A stretch of 64,000 nt of DNA, from contig NZ_CP025249.1 in NCBI RefSeq assembly GCF_009930875.1, forward strand, positions 930,001-994,000, read 5' to 3'. Below, piece by piece: positions 20,964 through 30,417 of this stretch. Position numbers and translations under genes: made by a program. Numbering within the stretch: position 1 is the first letter of the stretch; each line of letters opens with the position of its first letter. The stretch is from Actinomyces sp. 432 (lineage in GTDB: Bacteria > Actinomycetota > Actinomycetes > Actinomycetales > Actinomycetaceae). The notes beneath the pieces were generated by a model, which saw only the letters and a program-made list of their open reading frames with translations, made no database searches and had not been told where the DNA came from.

Positions 20964-23900
20964 ATGTCACCCTCGTCATCGCGCTCACACGACGCACACG
21001 CTCAGGGCTCCGAGGAGACAAGCACCCCCAAGCGCCCGGCTCGCCGGCACCGTCGAGTCACCGCCGCCGTAACCACGCCCGAGACCGCTCCCGACGCGCC
21101 GAGCAGGGTCTCCGACGTCGCAGACGCCGAGGCGCAGGCGGCTGTGCCGCAGGCAGAGGGTGTCGAAGCCGCTGACTCCGACGCGTCCGCGGGAACGCCC
21201 GCGGAATACGACGCCCCGGCGGTCGACTCCGCCGACTCCGCCGATGATGCTGCGCAGGCGGAAGCCCCCGATGCCGCGGAGAGCGAAGGCGCCGATGCCG
21301 TACAAGCAGAAGATGCAGAAGATGCCGAGGCCCCCGAGACCGAGGGCAGCGAGGTCGATGGCGCCGACGACGAGGCCGAGGACGCGGCAGACCCTGACCC
21401 TGAGTCCGACTCGGCCTCCGAACCCGAGTCTGAGGCAGACGCCGGAGCGTCCGCGTCGGTGCTGGAGGAGGACTTGCCGGAGCCGGAGGAGCCGCAGCTA
21501 CCCGCCGCATCGCTCCTGTTCCAGGCCCCTGATCCGGCGCTGGCCCGGCGGCGCCGCAAGGTGAGGGTCGCCGCGACCACCCCGGCCCAGGCCCAACCGG
21601 CGGAGCCGAGCGCCGAAACCGCCTCGCGCCGGGACCAGGACGCCCCGGCCGTCAAGTCCGGCGCCGCCGCCTCGGTCGGCGCTGACTCCGGTGATGCCGA
21701 CGCCGCAGATTCCGGCGAGGCCGTTGCCGGTACCCGCGCTGGTGGCGGGCGTCGGCGGCGTCGTCGCGCGACCGCCGCCTCCACCGCGCCCGAGCACGTG
21801 GAAGAGACCTCCCCCGCCAGGCGCCGCAGCCGCAACGCCGACCCGGCCCGCGATACCGACGCCGAAGAGGCCGCATCCTCCCAGCCCGCCCCGACCGAGG
21901 GCGCGGAGGGCGAAGAAACCACTGAGGCCGCCGAGAACAACAAGGACGCCTCCACCGGCCGCCGCAAGCGCCGCCGCGGCGGACGTGGGCGGCGCGCCCG
22001 CTCCCGCGCCGAAGGGCGGGGTACCACGACCGAGAGCGCCGACGACGCAGACGAGGTCGGCGAGGTGGCCGCCGACGTCGCAGACAGCGCGCCCGCCGAC
22101 CAGGCCTCCGCCGAGACACCGGAGGAGAGCGCCGGCAGCTCGCGCCGTCGGCGTCGTCGATCGCGTAGCCGCTCCGACGCCTCCCGGGACGAGATCACCG
22201 CGCTCAAGGGCTCCACCCGCCTGGAGGCCAAGCGTCAGCGCCGCCGTGAGGGACGTGCTGCCGGCCGGCGTCGGCCCATCATTACTGAGGCCGAGTTCCT
22301 TGCCCGCCGCGAGAGCGTCGACCGGCAGATGGTGGTGCGCGAGCAGGACGGCCTGAACCAGATCGCGGTGCTCGAGGACGGGTTGCTGGTGGAGCACTAC
22401 GTGGCCCGCCACACCCAGGCCTCGCTGGTGGGCAATGTCTACGTCGGGCGCGTGCAGAACGTGCTGCCGTCCATGGAGGCTGCTTTCGTGGACATCGGCA
22501 AGGGCCGCAACGCCGTCCTTTACGCCGGCGAGGTCAACTGGGACGCCGCCGGCATGGAGGGCAAGCCGCGCCGCATCGAGGACGCGCTGTCCAGTGGGGA
22601 CGCGGTCCTGGTGCAGGTCACCAAGGACCCCATCGGTCACAAGGGTGCGCGGCTGACCAGCCAGATCACCCTCGCCGGCCGCTACCTGGTGCTGGTGCCC
22701 GGCGGCACCATGACCGGCATCTCCCGCAAGCTCCCCGACGCCGAGCGCAACCGGTTGAAGAAGATCCTCAAGCGGATCGTCCCGGACGACGCCGGCGTGA
22801 TCGTCCGCACCGCCGCCGAGGGCGCGGGGGAGGAGCAGCTCGCTGACGACGTGAAGCGACTCGTGGCTCAGTGGGAGAGCATCGACAAGAAGTCCTCCCA
22901 GGTGCTCAAGGGCTCCGGGAAGGCGCCCATGCTGCTGAAGGAGGAGCCCGAACTGGCCGTGCGCGTGGTGCGCGACGTCTTCAACGAGGACTTCCGCAAG
23001 CTGATCGTGCAGGGCCCCGACGCCTGGAAGACCATCTCCAACTACGTGTCCGACCTCAGCCCCGAGCTGACCGAACGGCTGGAGCACTGGGTCAGCCCCG
23101 AGGACGTGTTCACCGCCCACCGCATCGACGAGCAGCTCGCCAAGGGCTTTGACCGGAAGGTCTGGCTGCCCAGCGGCGGCACGCTGATCATCGACCGCAC
23201 CGAGGCCATGACCGTGATCGACGTCAACACCGGGCGCTTCACCGGGGGCGCGGACGGCACCCTGGAGGAGACCATCACCCGCAACAACCTGGAGGCGGCC
23301 GAGGAGATCGTGCGCCAGCTGCGGCTGCGCGACATCGGCGGCATGGTGGTGATCGACTTCGTGGACATGGTGCTGGAGTCCAACCGCGACCTGGTGCTGC
23401 GCCGCCTGGTGGAGTGCCTGGGGCGCGACCGCACCCGCCACCAGGTCACGGAGGTCACCTCCCTGGGGCTGGTGCAGATGACCCGCAAGCGCGTCGGGCA
23501 GGGGCTGGTGGAGGCCTTCTCCACCCCCTGCGAGTGCTGCGGCGGGCGCGGCTTCATCGTCCACGAGCACCCGGTGGAGAACCAGGCGGTGGACATGTCC
23601 GCCTCCGCCTCGCGCGGCTCCGGCTCCGGGCGGGGCCGCCGCGGCCGCGACGACGACGGCGCGAAGTCCGAGGGGAAGTCCGCCAAGGGAGCGGGCAAGT
23701 CAGCCAAGTCCTCCGGCAGGTCGGGACGGTCTGGGGGACGCGGCAAGTCCGCGGCTGCGGACGGGGACCGGGATGATGCCGCTCGCTCGGCCGTGCGCGG
23801 TGCGCTGGCGCAGATCGCGGCGGCTTCCGAGCATGCGCACGAGCATGACTCGGACACGGATGGCGGCGCTGCCCCGACTCCGCCGACGCGGGCGAGTGAA

Positions 23901-24059
23901 TGGCTGGGGCGGTGGCCGCTGCGTGAGCAGCGGTCGCCGTTCTGGCGCGGCGGACGCCCGGCACCCGCGGGGCGCGCCCCGCGAGCTGTGAGGTGCGGAA
24001 GAACACAGGTCTCGCAAGCCCCTACAGGTTGGTGTTGCCCGCCGGATCGCATAAAGTAA
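20964..24059 (+). CDS. rne: ribonuclease E/G family endoribonuclease
   Basis: Single-strand-specific endonuclease of mRNA decay and rRNA maturation. The start at ATG 20964 gives about 1031 residues. A long N-terminal extension (about 1-440) is disordered and strongly acidic (ADAEAQAAVPQAEGVEAADS and similar), then turns Arg-rich just before the catalytic core, which begins about residue 445 (FLARRESVDRQMVV). The core holds the S1 domain (NVYVGRVQNVLPSMEAAFVD), the DNase I-like motif MTVIDVNTGRF with the Mg-binding Asp pair (VVIDFVDM) and the zinc-link CECC. The C-terminus is Gly/Ser/Lys-rich. The last 60 codons run into the rplU promoter hairpin, so the exact end is less certain. Confidence 0.92.
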   Translation: MSPSSSRSHDAHAQGSEETSTPKRPARRHRRVTAAVTTPETAPDAPSRVSDVADAEAQAAVPQAEGVEAADSDASAGTPAEYDAPAVDSADSADDAAQAEAPDAAESEGADAVQAEDAEDAEAPETEGSEVDGADDEAEDAADPDPESDSASEPESEADAGASASVLEEDLPEPEEPQLPAASLLFQAPDPALARRRRKVRVAATTPAQAQPAEPSAETASRRDQDAPAVKSGAAASVGADSGDADAADSGEAVAGTRAGGGRRRRRRATAASTAPEHVEETSPARRRSRNADPARDTDAEEAASSQPAPTEGAEGEETTEAAENNKDASTGRRKRRRGGRGRRARSRAEGRGTTTESADDADEVGEVAADVADSAPADQASAETPEESAGSSRRRRRRSRSRSDASRDEITALKGSTRLEAKRQRRREGRAAGRRRPIITEAEFLARRESVDRQMVVREQDGLNQIAVLEDGLLVEHYVARHTQASLVGNVYVGRVQNVLPSMEAAFVDIGKGRNAVLYAGEVNWDAAGMEGKPRRIEDALSSGDAVLVQVTKDPIGHKGARLTSQITLAGRYLVLVPGGTMTGISRKLPDAERNRLKKILKRIVPDDAGVIVRTAAEGAGEEQLADDVKRLVAQWESIDKKSSQVLKGSGKAPMLLKEEPELAVRVVRDVFNEDFRKLIVQGPDAWKTISNYVSDLSPELTERLEHWVSPEDVFTAHRIDEQLAKGFDRKVWLPSGGTLIIDRTEAMTVIDVNTGRFTGGADGTLEETITRNNLEAAEEIVRQLRLRDIGGMVVIDFVDMVLESNRDLVLRRLVECLGRDRTRHQVTEVTSLGLVQMTRKRVGQGLVEAFSTPCECCGGRGFIVHEHPVENQAVDMSASASRGSGSGRGRRGRDDDGAKSEGKSAKGAGKSAKSSGRSGRSGGRGKSAAADGDRDDAARSAVRGALAQIAAASEHAHEHDSDTDGGAAPTPPTRASEWLGRWPLREQRSPFWRGGRPAPAGRAPRAVRCGRTQVSQAPTGWCCPPDRIK

Positions 24060-24067
24060 TCCGGCGG
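24029..24067 (+). promoter_or_regulatory. rplU promoter candidate overlapping a hairpin at the rne stop
   Basis: TTGGTG (24029-24034), a 17-base spacer and TAAAGT (24052-24057) make a reasonable promoter for the ribosomal protein operon. The same stretch can form a 9-bp hairpin, CCGCCGGAT (24039-24047) with ATCCGGCGG (24059-24067), that straddles the rne stop and could end rne transcription. Confidence 0.45.
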
Positions 24068-24152
24068 TGCGTTCCGCACCATTGCCCAGGTAGTCGCCCG
24101 CGAGCGGTGGAGCAGTGCTCCCGGGAGCGAGCGGCTAGAAGATACGACAGAG

Positions 24153-24473
24153 ATGAGCAGTCAAGTGGTCTACGCGATCGTCAAGGCCGGCGGCCGTCAG
24201 GAGAAGGTCTCCGTCGGTGACGTCGTGGTTGTCGACAAGCTTGCCGGCGAGGTCGGCGACGAGGTAACCCTCGCCCCCGTCATGCTGGTGGATGGAGACA
24301 AGGTGACCGCTTCCGCGGCGGACCTGGCCAAGTCCTCCGTCAAGGCCGAGATCGTCGGCGACGAGAAGGGCCCCAAGATCAACATCCTCAAGTTCAAGAA
24401 CAAGACGGGCTACCGCAAGCGCCAGGGTCACCGCGCCAAGCTCACCGCCATCAAGGTCACCGCGATCGGCTGA
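24153..24473 (+). CDS. rplU: 50S ribosomal protein L21
   Basis: Large-subunit ribosomal protein of 106 residues. The N-terminus [19 protein letters not shown] and the C-terminal [19 protein letters not shown] (binding 23S rRNA) are diagnostic. The length is standard. It is followed 60 bases later by rpmA, as in nearly all bacteria, and preceded by rne. Confidence 0.98.
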   Translation: MSSQVVYAIVKAGGRQEKVSVGDVVVVDKLAGEVGDEVTLAPVMLVDGDKVTASAADLAKSSVKAEIVGDEKGPKINILKFKNKTGYRKRQGHRAKLTAIKVTAIG

Positions 24474-24533
24474 GTGGCTCGTCCCGCCGCAGTATCCTCT
24501 TAGGCAACAGCGAAACAGAAAGAAGCCCGACAC

Positions 24534-24791
24534 ATGGCACACAAGAAGGGTCTTGGTTCCTCCCGCAACGGCCGCGACTCCAACGCCCAGCGCCTCGGCG
24601 TTAAGCGCTTCGGCGGACAGTTCGTCAAGGCCGGCGAGATCATCGTCCGCCAGCGCGGCACTCACTTCCACCCCGGCAACAACGTGGGCCGCGGCAAGGA
24701 CGACACGCTGTTCGCCCTGACCGCAGGCAACGTCAAGTTCGGTACCTTCCGAGACCGCAAGGTCGTCAACGTGGTCGCATCCGAAGGCTGA
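24534..24791 (+). CDS. rpmA: 50S ribosomal protein L27
   Basis: Large-subunit protein of 85 residues whose N-terminal tail reaches the peptidyl-transferase centre. The sequence [20 protein letters not shown] followed by LGVKRFGGQ and the [20 protein letters not shown] stretch are typical. A polypurine ribosome binding site (AGAAAGAAG) precedes the ATG. The N-terminus begins directly with the functional AHKK; no cleaved leader of the Firmicutes type is seen. Confidence 0.98.
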   Translation: MAHKKGLGSSRNGRDSNAQRLGVKRFGGQFVKAGEIIVRQRGTHFHPGNNVGRGKDDTLFALTAGNVKFGTFRDRKVVNVVASEG

Positions 24792-24819
24792 CACAGCCTC
24801 CAGCGTCATGACGGTATCC

Positions 24820-24853
24820 GCGAGGGCGGGCGGCTTCGGCCGTCCGCCCTCGC
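24820..24853 (+). terminator. rpmA terminator hairpin
   Basis: GCGAGGGCGGGCGG pairs with CCGTCCGCCCTCGC (one G-T pair) across the 6-base loop CTTCGG, 28 bases after the rpmA stop. There is no T run. It may separate the rplU-rpmA transcript from obgE. Confidence 0.7.
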
Positions 24854-24901
24854 GCATGCCGGCCCCGGGGAGGTCGCCCCGTTCACTCCGAGGAGTCGTT
24901 C

Positions 24902-26461
24902 ATGCCCAGCTTCATTGACCGGGTGGTCCTGCACGTCGCCGGCGGCGACGGCGGAAATGGTTGTACGTCGATCCACCGTGAGAAGTACAAGCCGCTGGCC
25001 GGCCCCGACGGCGGCGACGGCGGAAATGGCGGCAGCGTCATCCTGTCCGCCGACCCGCGCGTGACCACACTGCTCACCTACCACCGCGCACCGCATCGGC
25101 GCGCCGAGTCCGGCACCCCCGGCCAGGGCGGCTGGCACCGGGGTGCCGACGGCGAGGACCTGGTGCTGCCAGTGCCGCTGGGTACCGTCGTGAAGGATTC
25201 CGAAGGCGGCGTGCTGGCGGACCTGACTGAAGTCGGCGAGCGCGTCGTCGTCGCCGCGGGCGGGCCCGGCGGCCGCGGAAACTTCTCCCTGGCGTCCCCC
25301 AGGCGCAAGGCACCCGGCTTCCATCTGCTGGGCGAGCCCGGCGAGGCGCATGATGTCACCCTGGAGTTGAAGACCGTCGCCGACGTGGCCCTGGTCGGCT
25401 ACCCCAGTGCCGGCAAATCGTCCCTGATCGCCGCCATGAGTGCCGCACGCCCCAAGATCGCCGACTACCCCTTCACCACGCTGACCCCCAACCTGGGTGT
25501 GGTTGAGGCCGGCCAGGTCCGCTACACCATGGCGGACGTGCCCGGGCTGATCCCGGGCGCGAGCGAGGGCAAGGGGCTGGGCCTGGAGTTCCTGCGGCAC
25601 ATCGAGCGCTGCGCTGTGGTAGTGCACGTGCTGGACTGCGCCACCCTAGAGCCGGGGCGTGACCCGGTCAGTGACTTCGACACCATCGAGGCCGAGTTGG
25701 CCGCCTACGCCGAGCACCTTGGGCGCGACGAGGCCGACCCTGCGCTTACCGGATTGCCGCCGCTGATGGAGCGCCCGCGCGTGGTGGTGCTGGGCAAGGC
25801 CGACGTCCCCGACGCGGCCGATCTGGCCGAGTTGGTGGAGGCGGACTTCAAGTCCCGGGGCCTGCCCGTGTTCACCGTCTCCGCCGTCTCCCACGCGGGG
25901 CTGTCCCAGCTGTCCTTCGCCCTGGCGGACTTGGTGCAGCGGGCCCGCGCCCAGGCCCCCGCCGCCGGGCCCGTGCGGCCCGTTATCCGCCCCGCTGCCG
26001 TGGGCCGCCGCAGCGGGCAGGCGACTGCGACCGTGTCCGTCATCCAGCACCCCGCCGAGGGCACCGTCTACCAGGTGCGCGGGGCCAAGCCCGAGCGCTG
26101 GGTGCGGCAGACCGACTTCTCCAACGACGAGGCGGTCGGCTACCTGGCTGACCGGCTGGCCGCTGGCGGCGTCGAGGATGAGCTGGCCAAGGCCGGCGCC
26201 CACGCGGGGGACACCGTGCTGATCGGTGCGGTTGAGGGCGGCGTCATCTTCACCTGGGAGCCGTCCGTGACCACCGGCGCGGAGCTGCTCGGCGCCCGCG
26301 GTACCGACGCCCGCCTGGAGGACCGCCACCGCCGTACCAACGCCGAGCGGCGTGAGCGCTACCACGAGTGGATGGACGCCAAGGAGGCGGCCCGCCAGCA
26401 GCTGCGCGACGAGGCCGCTGAGGGGCTGTGGACCGACGCCGCCAACTGGGAGGACGCATGA
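24902..26461 (+). CDS. obgE: GTPase ObgE/CgtA
   Basis: Essential ribosome-associated GTPase for 50S assembly and growth control, 519 residues. The Gly-rich OBG domain (about 1-158) shows [20 protein letters not shown] and [15 protein letters not shown]. The G domain follows with the P-loop [11 protein letters not shown], switch region [31 protein letters not shown] and base-recognition motif VVLGKADV (the canonical Asn is replaced by Gly in NKxD). The C-terminal Obg domain (about 370-440) is followed by a charged tail. Its stop overlaps the proB start (ATGA). Confidence 0.96.
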   Translation: MPSFIDRVVLHVAGGDGGNGCTSIHREKYKPLAGPDGGDGGNGGSVILSADPRVTTLLTYHRAPHRRAESGTPGQGGWHRGADGEDLVLPVPLGTVVKDSEGGVLADLTEVGERVVVAAGGPGGRGNFSLASPRRKAPGFHLLGEPGEAHDVTLELKTVADVALVGYPSAGKSSLIAAMSAARPKIADYPFTTLTPNLGVVEAGQVRYTMADVPGLIPGASEGKGLGLEFLRHIERCAVVVHVLDCATLEPGRDPVSDFDTIEAELAAYAEHLGRDEADPALTGLPPLMERPRVVVLGKADVPDAADLAELVEADFKSRGLPVFTVSAVSHAGLSQLSFALADLVQRARAQAPAAGPVRPVIRPAAVGRRSGQATATVSVIQHPAEGTVYQVRGAKPERWVRQTDFSNDEAVGYLADRLAAGGVEDELAKAGAHAGDTVLIGAVEGGVIFTWEPSVTTGAELLGARGTDARLEDRHRRTNAERRERYHEWMDAKEAARQQLRDEAAEGLWTDAANWEDA

Positions 26462-27707
26462 GCACTCCGCCTGCCAATGCCGCGGGACAGTTGCATGGGC
26501 CGGGCCGGGGCGCCGGGACTAGAAACGGGGCCGTATACCAGGGCGCGGGCGCAGACGCGCGCGCCGGCGGTGTTGGTCTGCGCCCCGACGCACTGCCGGA
26601 GGGGGCGCGCGTCGTGCTCAAGGTCGGCTCCTCCTCACTGACTCGCCCCGACGGCGGACTGGACCTGAACCGCATCGACATCCTGGCCGGGCTGCTTGCC
26701 GGCATGCGCCGACGCGGGCACGACGTCGTACTGGTCTCCTCCGGTGCAGTGGCCGCCGGCCTGGTTCCGCTTGGCCTGGAGACTCGACCCGGCGAGCTGC
26801 GCCTGCTGCAGGCCGCTGCGTCCGTGGGGCAGGGGCGCCTGGTTTCTCGCTGGCAGACTGCTCTTAGCGCCTATGGGGCGGTGACTGCACAGGTGCTGTT
26901 GACCGCTCAGGACGTGGCCGTGCGCAGCCACTACCGGACTGTGCGCGCTACCTTCGACGCCCTGCTGTCCATGGGGGCGGTGCCCGTGGTCAATGAGAAC
27001 GACGCCGTAGCGACCGCCGAGTTCAACCTGGGCGATAACGACCACCTGGCCGCCCTGGTGTCCCACCTGGTGACCGCCGACGTGCTCATCCTGTTCACGG
27101 ACGTGGACGGCATGTGGACGGCCCGCCCGGGCACGCCCGGCGCCCACCCGGTCCGCTACGTGGGCGGAAGCGACGAGCTTGCGGGGTGCGGGTGGATGGC
27201 GACGCCGGCGCCCTGGGAACAGGCGGCATGGCCACCAAGGTGCAGGCAGCCACCATCGCCTGCGCCTCCGGCACGGCCACGATTATCGCCAACGCCGACG
27301 ACGCTCCGCGCCTGCTCGGCGGACGCACCATCCCCACCGACCTGGGTACCTGGTTCGCCCCCACCGGGCCGCACCGCTCCAGTCGGCGCCTATGGATGGC
27401 ACATGCCTCCATGCCCGAGGGCAGGGTGCTGGTCGACGCCGGTGCGGCGCGTGCCGTCACGGAGGGGAAGAAGTCGCTGCTGCTGCCCGGCGTGGTCGGC
27501 GTGGACGGGGACTTCGAGTCCGGTTCCGTGGTGGAGATCGTGGGGCCGCAGCGGGTGCTCGCCCGCGGTATCTGCCGCTACGCGGCCTCCGAGATCGAGG
27601 AGGTGCTGGAGGCCCGCGGCCGGGGCGCTCCCGCCCCCGGCGACCACGTGGCCCCGGTGGTGCACCGCGATGACCTGGCCGAGCTGCCCCGCACCGCCGG
27701 CGACTGA
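26458..27707 (+). pseudogene. proB: glutamate 5-kinase ProB, single-base frameshift, probably a sequence error
   Basis: First enzyme of proline synthesis: glutamate plus ATP to glutamyl-5-phosphate. The kinase domain starts about residue 50 after a Gly/Ala-rich extension: VVLKVGSSSLTRPDGG, VVLVSSGAVAAGLVPLGL, AVPVVNENDAVAT and LFTDVDGMWTARP. The frame derails after GGSDELAG, and the adjacent frame continues with VRVDGDAGALGTGGMATKVQ, then a PUA RNA-binding-like domain (ASMPEGRVLVDAGAARAV) to 27707. Adding one G to the run at 27183-27186 gives about 416 residues. proA, the next enzyme, lies 1.3 kb downstream instead of adjacent. Confidence 0.92.
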
Positions 27708-27767
27708 GACCGCTGCAGCAGGCCCGCGCCCGGGCTGTCTGCACACGGACGTGCGAGATTCAGCATT

Positions 27768-28345
27768 TCAGCGTGGAGACGTCGCTAGGAGCTCCTCCCG
27801 CATAGCAGCCAAGCGGGCCACTAAGCGGGCCGGGCTGGGGCTGGCATTGCTCGCCCCTCCCACGTCCCGTTCTTCTAGGGCGAACTCGTTAATACGTACG
27901 GCGTACGAGCCATCAGCGGCTCCTCGTTGCCTTGGGCAAGCCAGTGGGGTCGCCAGGGGAGATGAGGCCGTCCACGACGCCCGACATGGCAAGCCCGAGG
28001 CCGAGCTCGTCGACCGCGTGTGGGATCAGGGATTGAGGCTTCGCCCCGGAACCGTCATCAGTAACGGTGTTAGGACAAGTACCTCGGCAGGGTTGATGCC
28101 CTCGTCGTTCAGGATCCCTGGCGAGTGTGTGGACAGGACGATCCGCAGCTCAGGAGAGCGGCGCACTTGCGCCAGGACTGACGGCAGGAGTCGCACAATC
28201 GAGCTGTTGAGAGAACGCTCAGCCTTCTCCAGTAGCAGCACTCCTGGATTCGCCGGTGCCTTAATAATGGGCCACAATGATGGCCCGCAGCAGGCCGATG
28301 AGGCGCAGAGTACCGTCGGAGAAGTCCGCCTCGCTCTGCCGGGAG
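27768..28345 (-). pseudogene. remnant of an AAA-family ATPase (OLD/RecF-like C-terminal part)
   Basis: Minus-strand fragments in different frames line up as the C-terminal half of an AAA15/AAA21-type ATPase. In order they are SDGTLRLIGLLRA, then PGVLLLEKAERSLNSS (Walker B region, with EKAE where EEPE is expected), then RIVLSTHSPGILND (H-loop), then TVTDDGSGAKPQSLI and DELGLGLAMSGVVDGLI in another frame, then GSYAVRINEFALEERDVGG back in the earlier frame. At least three frame changes and no N-terminal half or Walker A indicate true decay, unlike the single G/C homopolymer frameshifts in neighbouring genes. Such ATPases often belong to defence or phage-related cargo; that link is inference. Confidence 0.7.
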
Positions 28346-28719
28346 GGTTTTAGGGTTCTTCGTGTTTGTGGGTGTGGGGACAAGGGCTCGGGTTGTTGTG
28401 TGGTGGTCGTTGTCGGGTCGGTGAGGATGTCGTCGGGCCGGTGTCCTGGTGCGTATGCCGTTGCCGGGCATGCCCGGGTCGTTGAGGGATCGACCGGCGT
28501 CGTCGACGCACTATCCGTTGCCCCGGTTGGATCGTCATCCTGCGGTTGGGCCGCCTTAAACGCGCTCCCAGACGGTCTCCCAGACGGTCCGAGTGACAAA
28601 ACGCGGGGGAGGCTGTGGGCCCGGGGGATCACTGGAGGCCCCGGTGGGCGCCGGGAAGTCGGTGGGCGCCGGAGACGGCGTCGGGTTGGCCGCCTCGGCC
28701 TCTGCTGCGCCGGCTGGAC

Positions 28720-28792
28720 GTTAACAACGCTACTTAACGGCCTGCTGTATACCTCGCAGCCCTTCAGCAGGCCGTTAACAGGCGTTGTTAAC
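28720..28792. repeat. long palindromic element, family B, intact copy
   Basis: Two nested perfect arms: GTTAACAACGC (28720-28730) pairs with GCGTTGTTAAC (28782-28792), and TTAACGGCCTGCTG (28734-28747) pairs with CAGCAGGCCGTTAA (28765-28778), with three unpaired bases on each side between the arms and a 17-base loop. That is 25 paired positions. A diverged relative lies at 17487-17580. It is too long and too symmetrical for an ordinary terminator and has no T run. Confidence 0.75.
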
Positions 28793-29024
28793 CCCGAAGT
28801 GGCGTTGCAAATGATCCCGCGTCGTCGACGGCCGCCCGTCGGCAGCGAGGACGCTTCCGACGGGCGCGGGACGTGCTAGGGTCGGCGCCTGACGCACGTA
28901 CGCCGTTGCGAGGGCCCTCCCGGGCGAACGGTCCGCAGTCGCGGGATGAGGCTGCAGTAGGACTCAGCGTCCTCAGCCAGCGTCTGCTATCGGACCGCGC
29001 CTACCCGCACGGCGCGGCGGGGAC

Positions 29025-29038
29025 TACAGTCTGGTGTC
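29025..29038 (+). promoter_or_regulatory. -10 hexamer of a probable leaderless proA promoter
   Basis: TACAGT ends 8 bases before the proA ATG, with no ribosome binding site. The following bases CTGGTGT are shared with the same position before the response-regulator gene at 10486. Confidence 0.4.
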
Positions 29039-30364
29039 ATGACGACTTCACCCGTAGATGCCGCCAACGATTCAGCCAACGACGCCGAAGCCCTGGTCGC
29101 CGCCACCGCCCGCGCCGCCCGCCAGGCCCAGCGCGCCCTGGCCGGGCTCAACCGGGAGCGCAAGGACGCCGCCCTGCACGCCCTGGCCGACGCGCTGGCC
29201 GCCCGCGCCGACTTGATCCTCGCTGCCAACGCCCGGGACCTCGAACGCGCCCGCGCTGCCGGCATGAAGTCGGGACTGATAGACCGCCTCGCCCTAGATG
29301 GCGATCGCATCGCGGCCATCGCCAGCTCCCTGCGCGAGATCGCCGCCCTGCCCGATCCGGTCGGCCAGATCGTGGACGGGCAGACCCTGCCCAACGGCCT
29401 GCGGGTGCGGCGTGTGCGGGTACCGCTCGGCGTGGTCGGCATGATCTATGAGGCCCGCCCCAACGTCACCGTGGATGTGGCCGCCCTGACCCTGAAGTCT
29501 GGTAACGCCGTCGTACTGCGTGGCGGTAGTGCGGCCGCGGACACCAACGCCGCCATCATCACGGTGCTGCGCGACGCCCTGACGGCGGCGGACCTGCCCG
29601 CCGACCTAGTCACCACTATCGACCCGGCGGGCCGTGCCGGCGCCACCGCCCTCATGCACGCGCGCGGCCTGATTGACGTGCTTGTACCCCGCGGCGGGGC
29701 GGGCCTGATCCGTGCGGTGGTGGAGGAGTCAAGCGTCCCGGTGATCGAGACCGGCTCAGGTAACTGCCATGTGTACGTGGATGCGGCCGCTGACCTGGCT
29801 GCTGCCGTTGAGATCATCGTCAACGCCAAGACCCAGCGGGTCGGTGTGTGCAACGCCGCCGAGACGCTGCTCGTACACCGGTCTGCCGCCTCCGCCTATC
29901 TGCCTGCTGCGGCAGACGCCCTGTGGGAGCGCGGAGTCACGCTGCACGTTGACGCCGGCGCGCGCGCCTACCTAGAGGAGCAGGCCTCCGCCCAGGGCCG
30001 CTCGGAGCTGCTGGTGGACGCCACCGAGGCGGACTGGGAAACCGAGTACGGTAGCCTGGACCTGGCGGTGCGCGTGGTTGACGCCATCGATGACGCCATC
30101 GCCCACATCGCGCAATACTCGACCGGACACACCGAGGCGATCCTGACGCAGGACGTCACGGCGATGAACCGGTTCGTCGCCGGCGTCGACTCGGCCGCTG
30201 TAATGGTTAACGCCTCCACCCGTTTTACGGACGGCGGGCAGTTGGGGCTGGGGGCTGAGCTCGGCATTTCCACCCAGAAGCTGCACGCCCGCGGGCCCAT
30301 GGGCCTGGCGGCGCTCACCACCACTAAGTGGATCGTCGAGGGGGAGGGGCACGTCCGTCCCTGA
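29039..30364 (+). CDS. proA: gamma-glutamyl phosphate reductase ProA
   Basis: NADPH-dependent reduction of glutamyl-5-phosphate to glutamate semialdehyde, the second step of proline synthesis. The 441-residue protein has the aldehyde-dehydrogenase fold with family strings VPLGVVGMIYEARPNVTVDV, LKSGNAVVLRGGSAA, VPVIETGSGNCHVYVD, the catalytic Cys in KTQRVGVCNAAETLLVH and NASTRFTDGGQLGLGAE near the end. Intact and of normal length. It probably has its own leaderless promoter because it is separated from proB. Confidence 0.96.
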   Translation: MTTSPVDAANDSANDAEALVAATARAARQAQRALAGLNRERKDAALHALADALAARADLILAANARDLERARAAGMKSGLIDRLALDGDRIAAIASSLREIAALPDPVGQIVDGQTLPNGLRVRRVRVPLGVVGMIYEARPNVTVDVAALTLKSGNAVVLRGGSAAADTNAAIITVLRDALTAADLPADLVTTIDPAGRAGATALMHARGLIDVLVPRGGAGLIRAVVEESSVPVIETGSGNCHVYVDAAADLAAAVEIIVNAKTQRVGVCNAAETLLVHRSAASAYLPAAADALWERGVTLHVDAGARAYLEEQASAQGRSELLVDATEADWETEYGSLDLAVRVVDAIDDAIAHIAQYSTGHTEAILTQDVTAMNRFVAGVDSAAVMVNASTRFTDGGQLGLGAELGISTQKLHARGPMGLAALTTTKWIVEGEGHVRP

Positions 30365-30417
30365 TCCCGGCGGCCTACTCCCCGTAGCCGGGGCGGTATC
30401 CCAGGAGGACAGAACCC

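Larger units (their letters stand above)
27708..29038. other. 1.3-kb interval separating proB from proA
   Basis: Holds a decayed AAA ATPase remnant (27768-28345, minus strand), a stretch with no recognisable gene at about 28346-28700 that includes a small direct repeat (TCCCAGACGG twice near 28568-28589), the long palindrome at 28720-28792, and the proA promoter. The interrupted proB-proA pair suggests that material inserted here and then decayed. Confidence 0.65.

Noticed and set aside
28261..28632. 123-codon minus-strand ORF
   Set aside because: Only its last 20 or so residues belong to the decayed ATPase; the rest is Thr/Pro/Arg-rich filler without similarity to anything I know.
28277..28879. 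200-codon plus-strand ORF between proB and proA
   Set aside because: Antisense to the ATPase remnant at its start and spans the long palindrome; composition is not protein-like.
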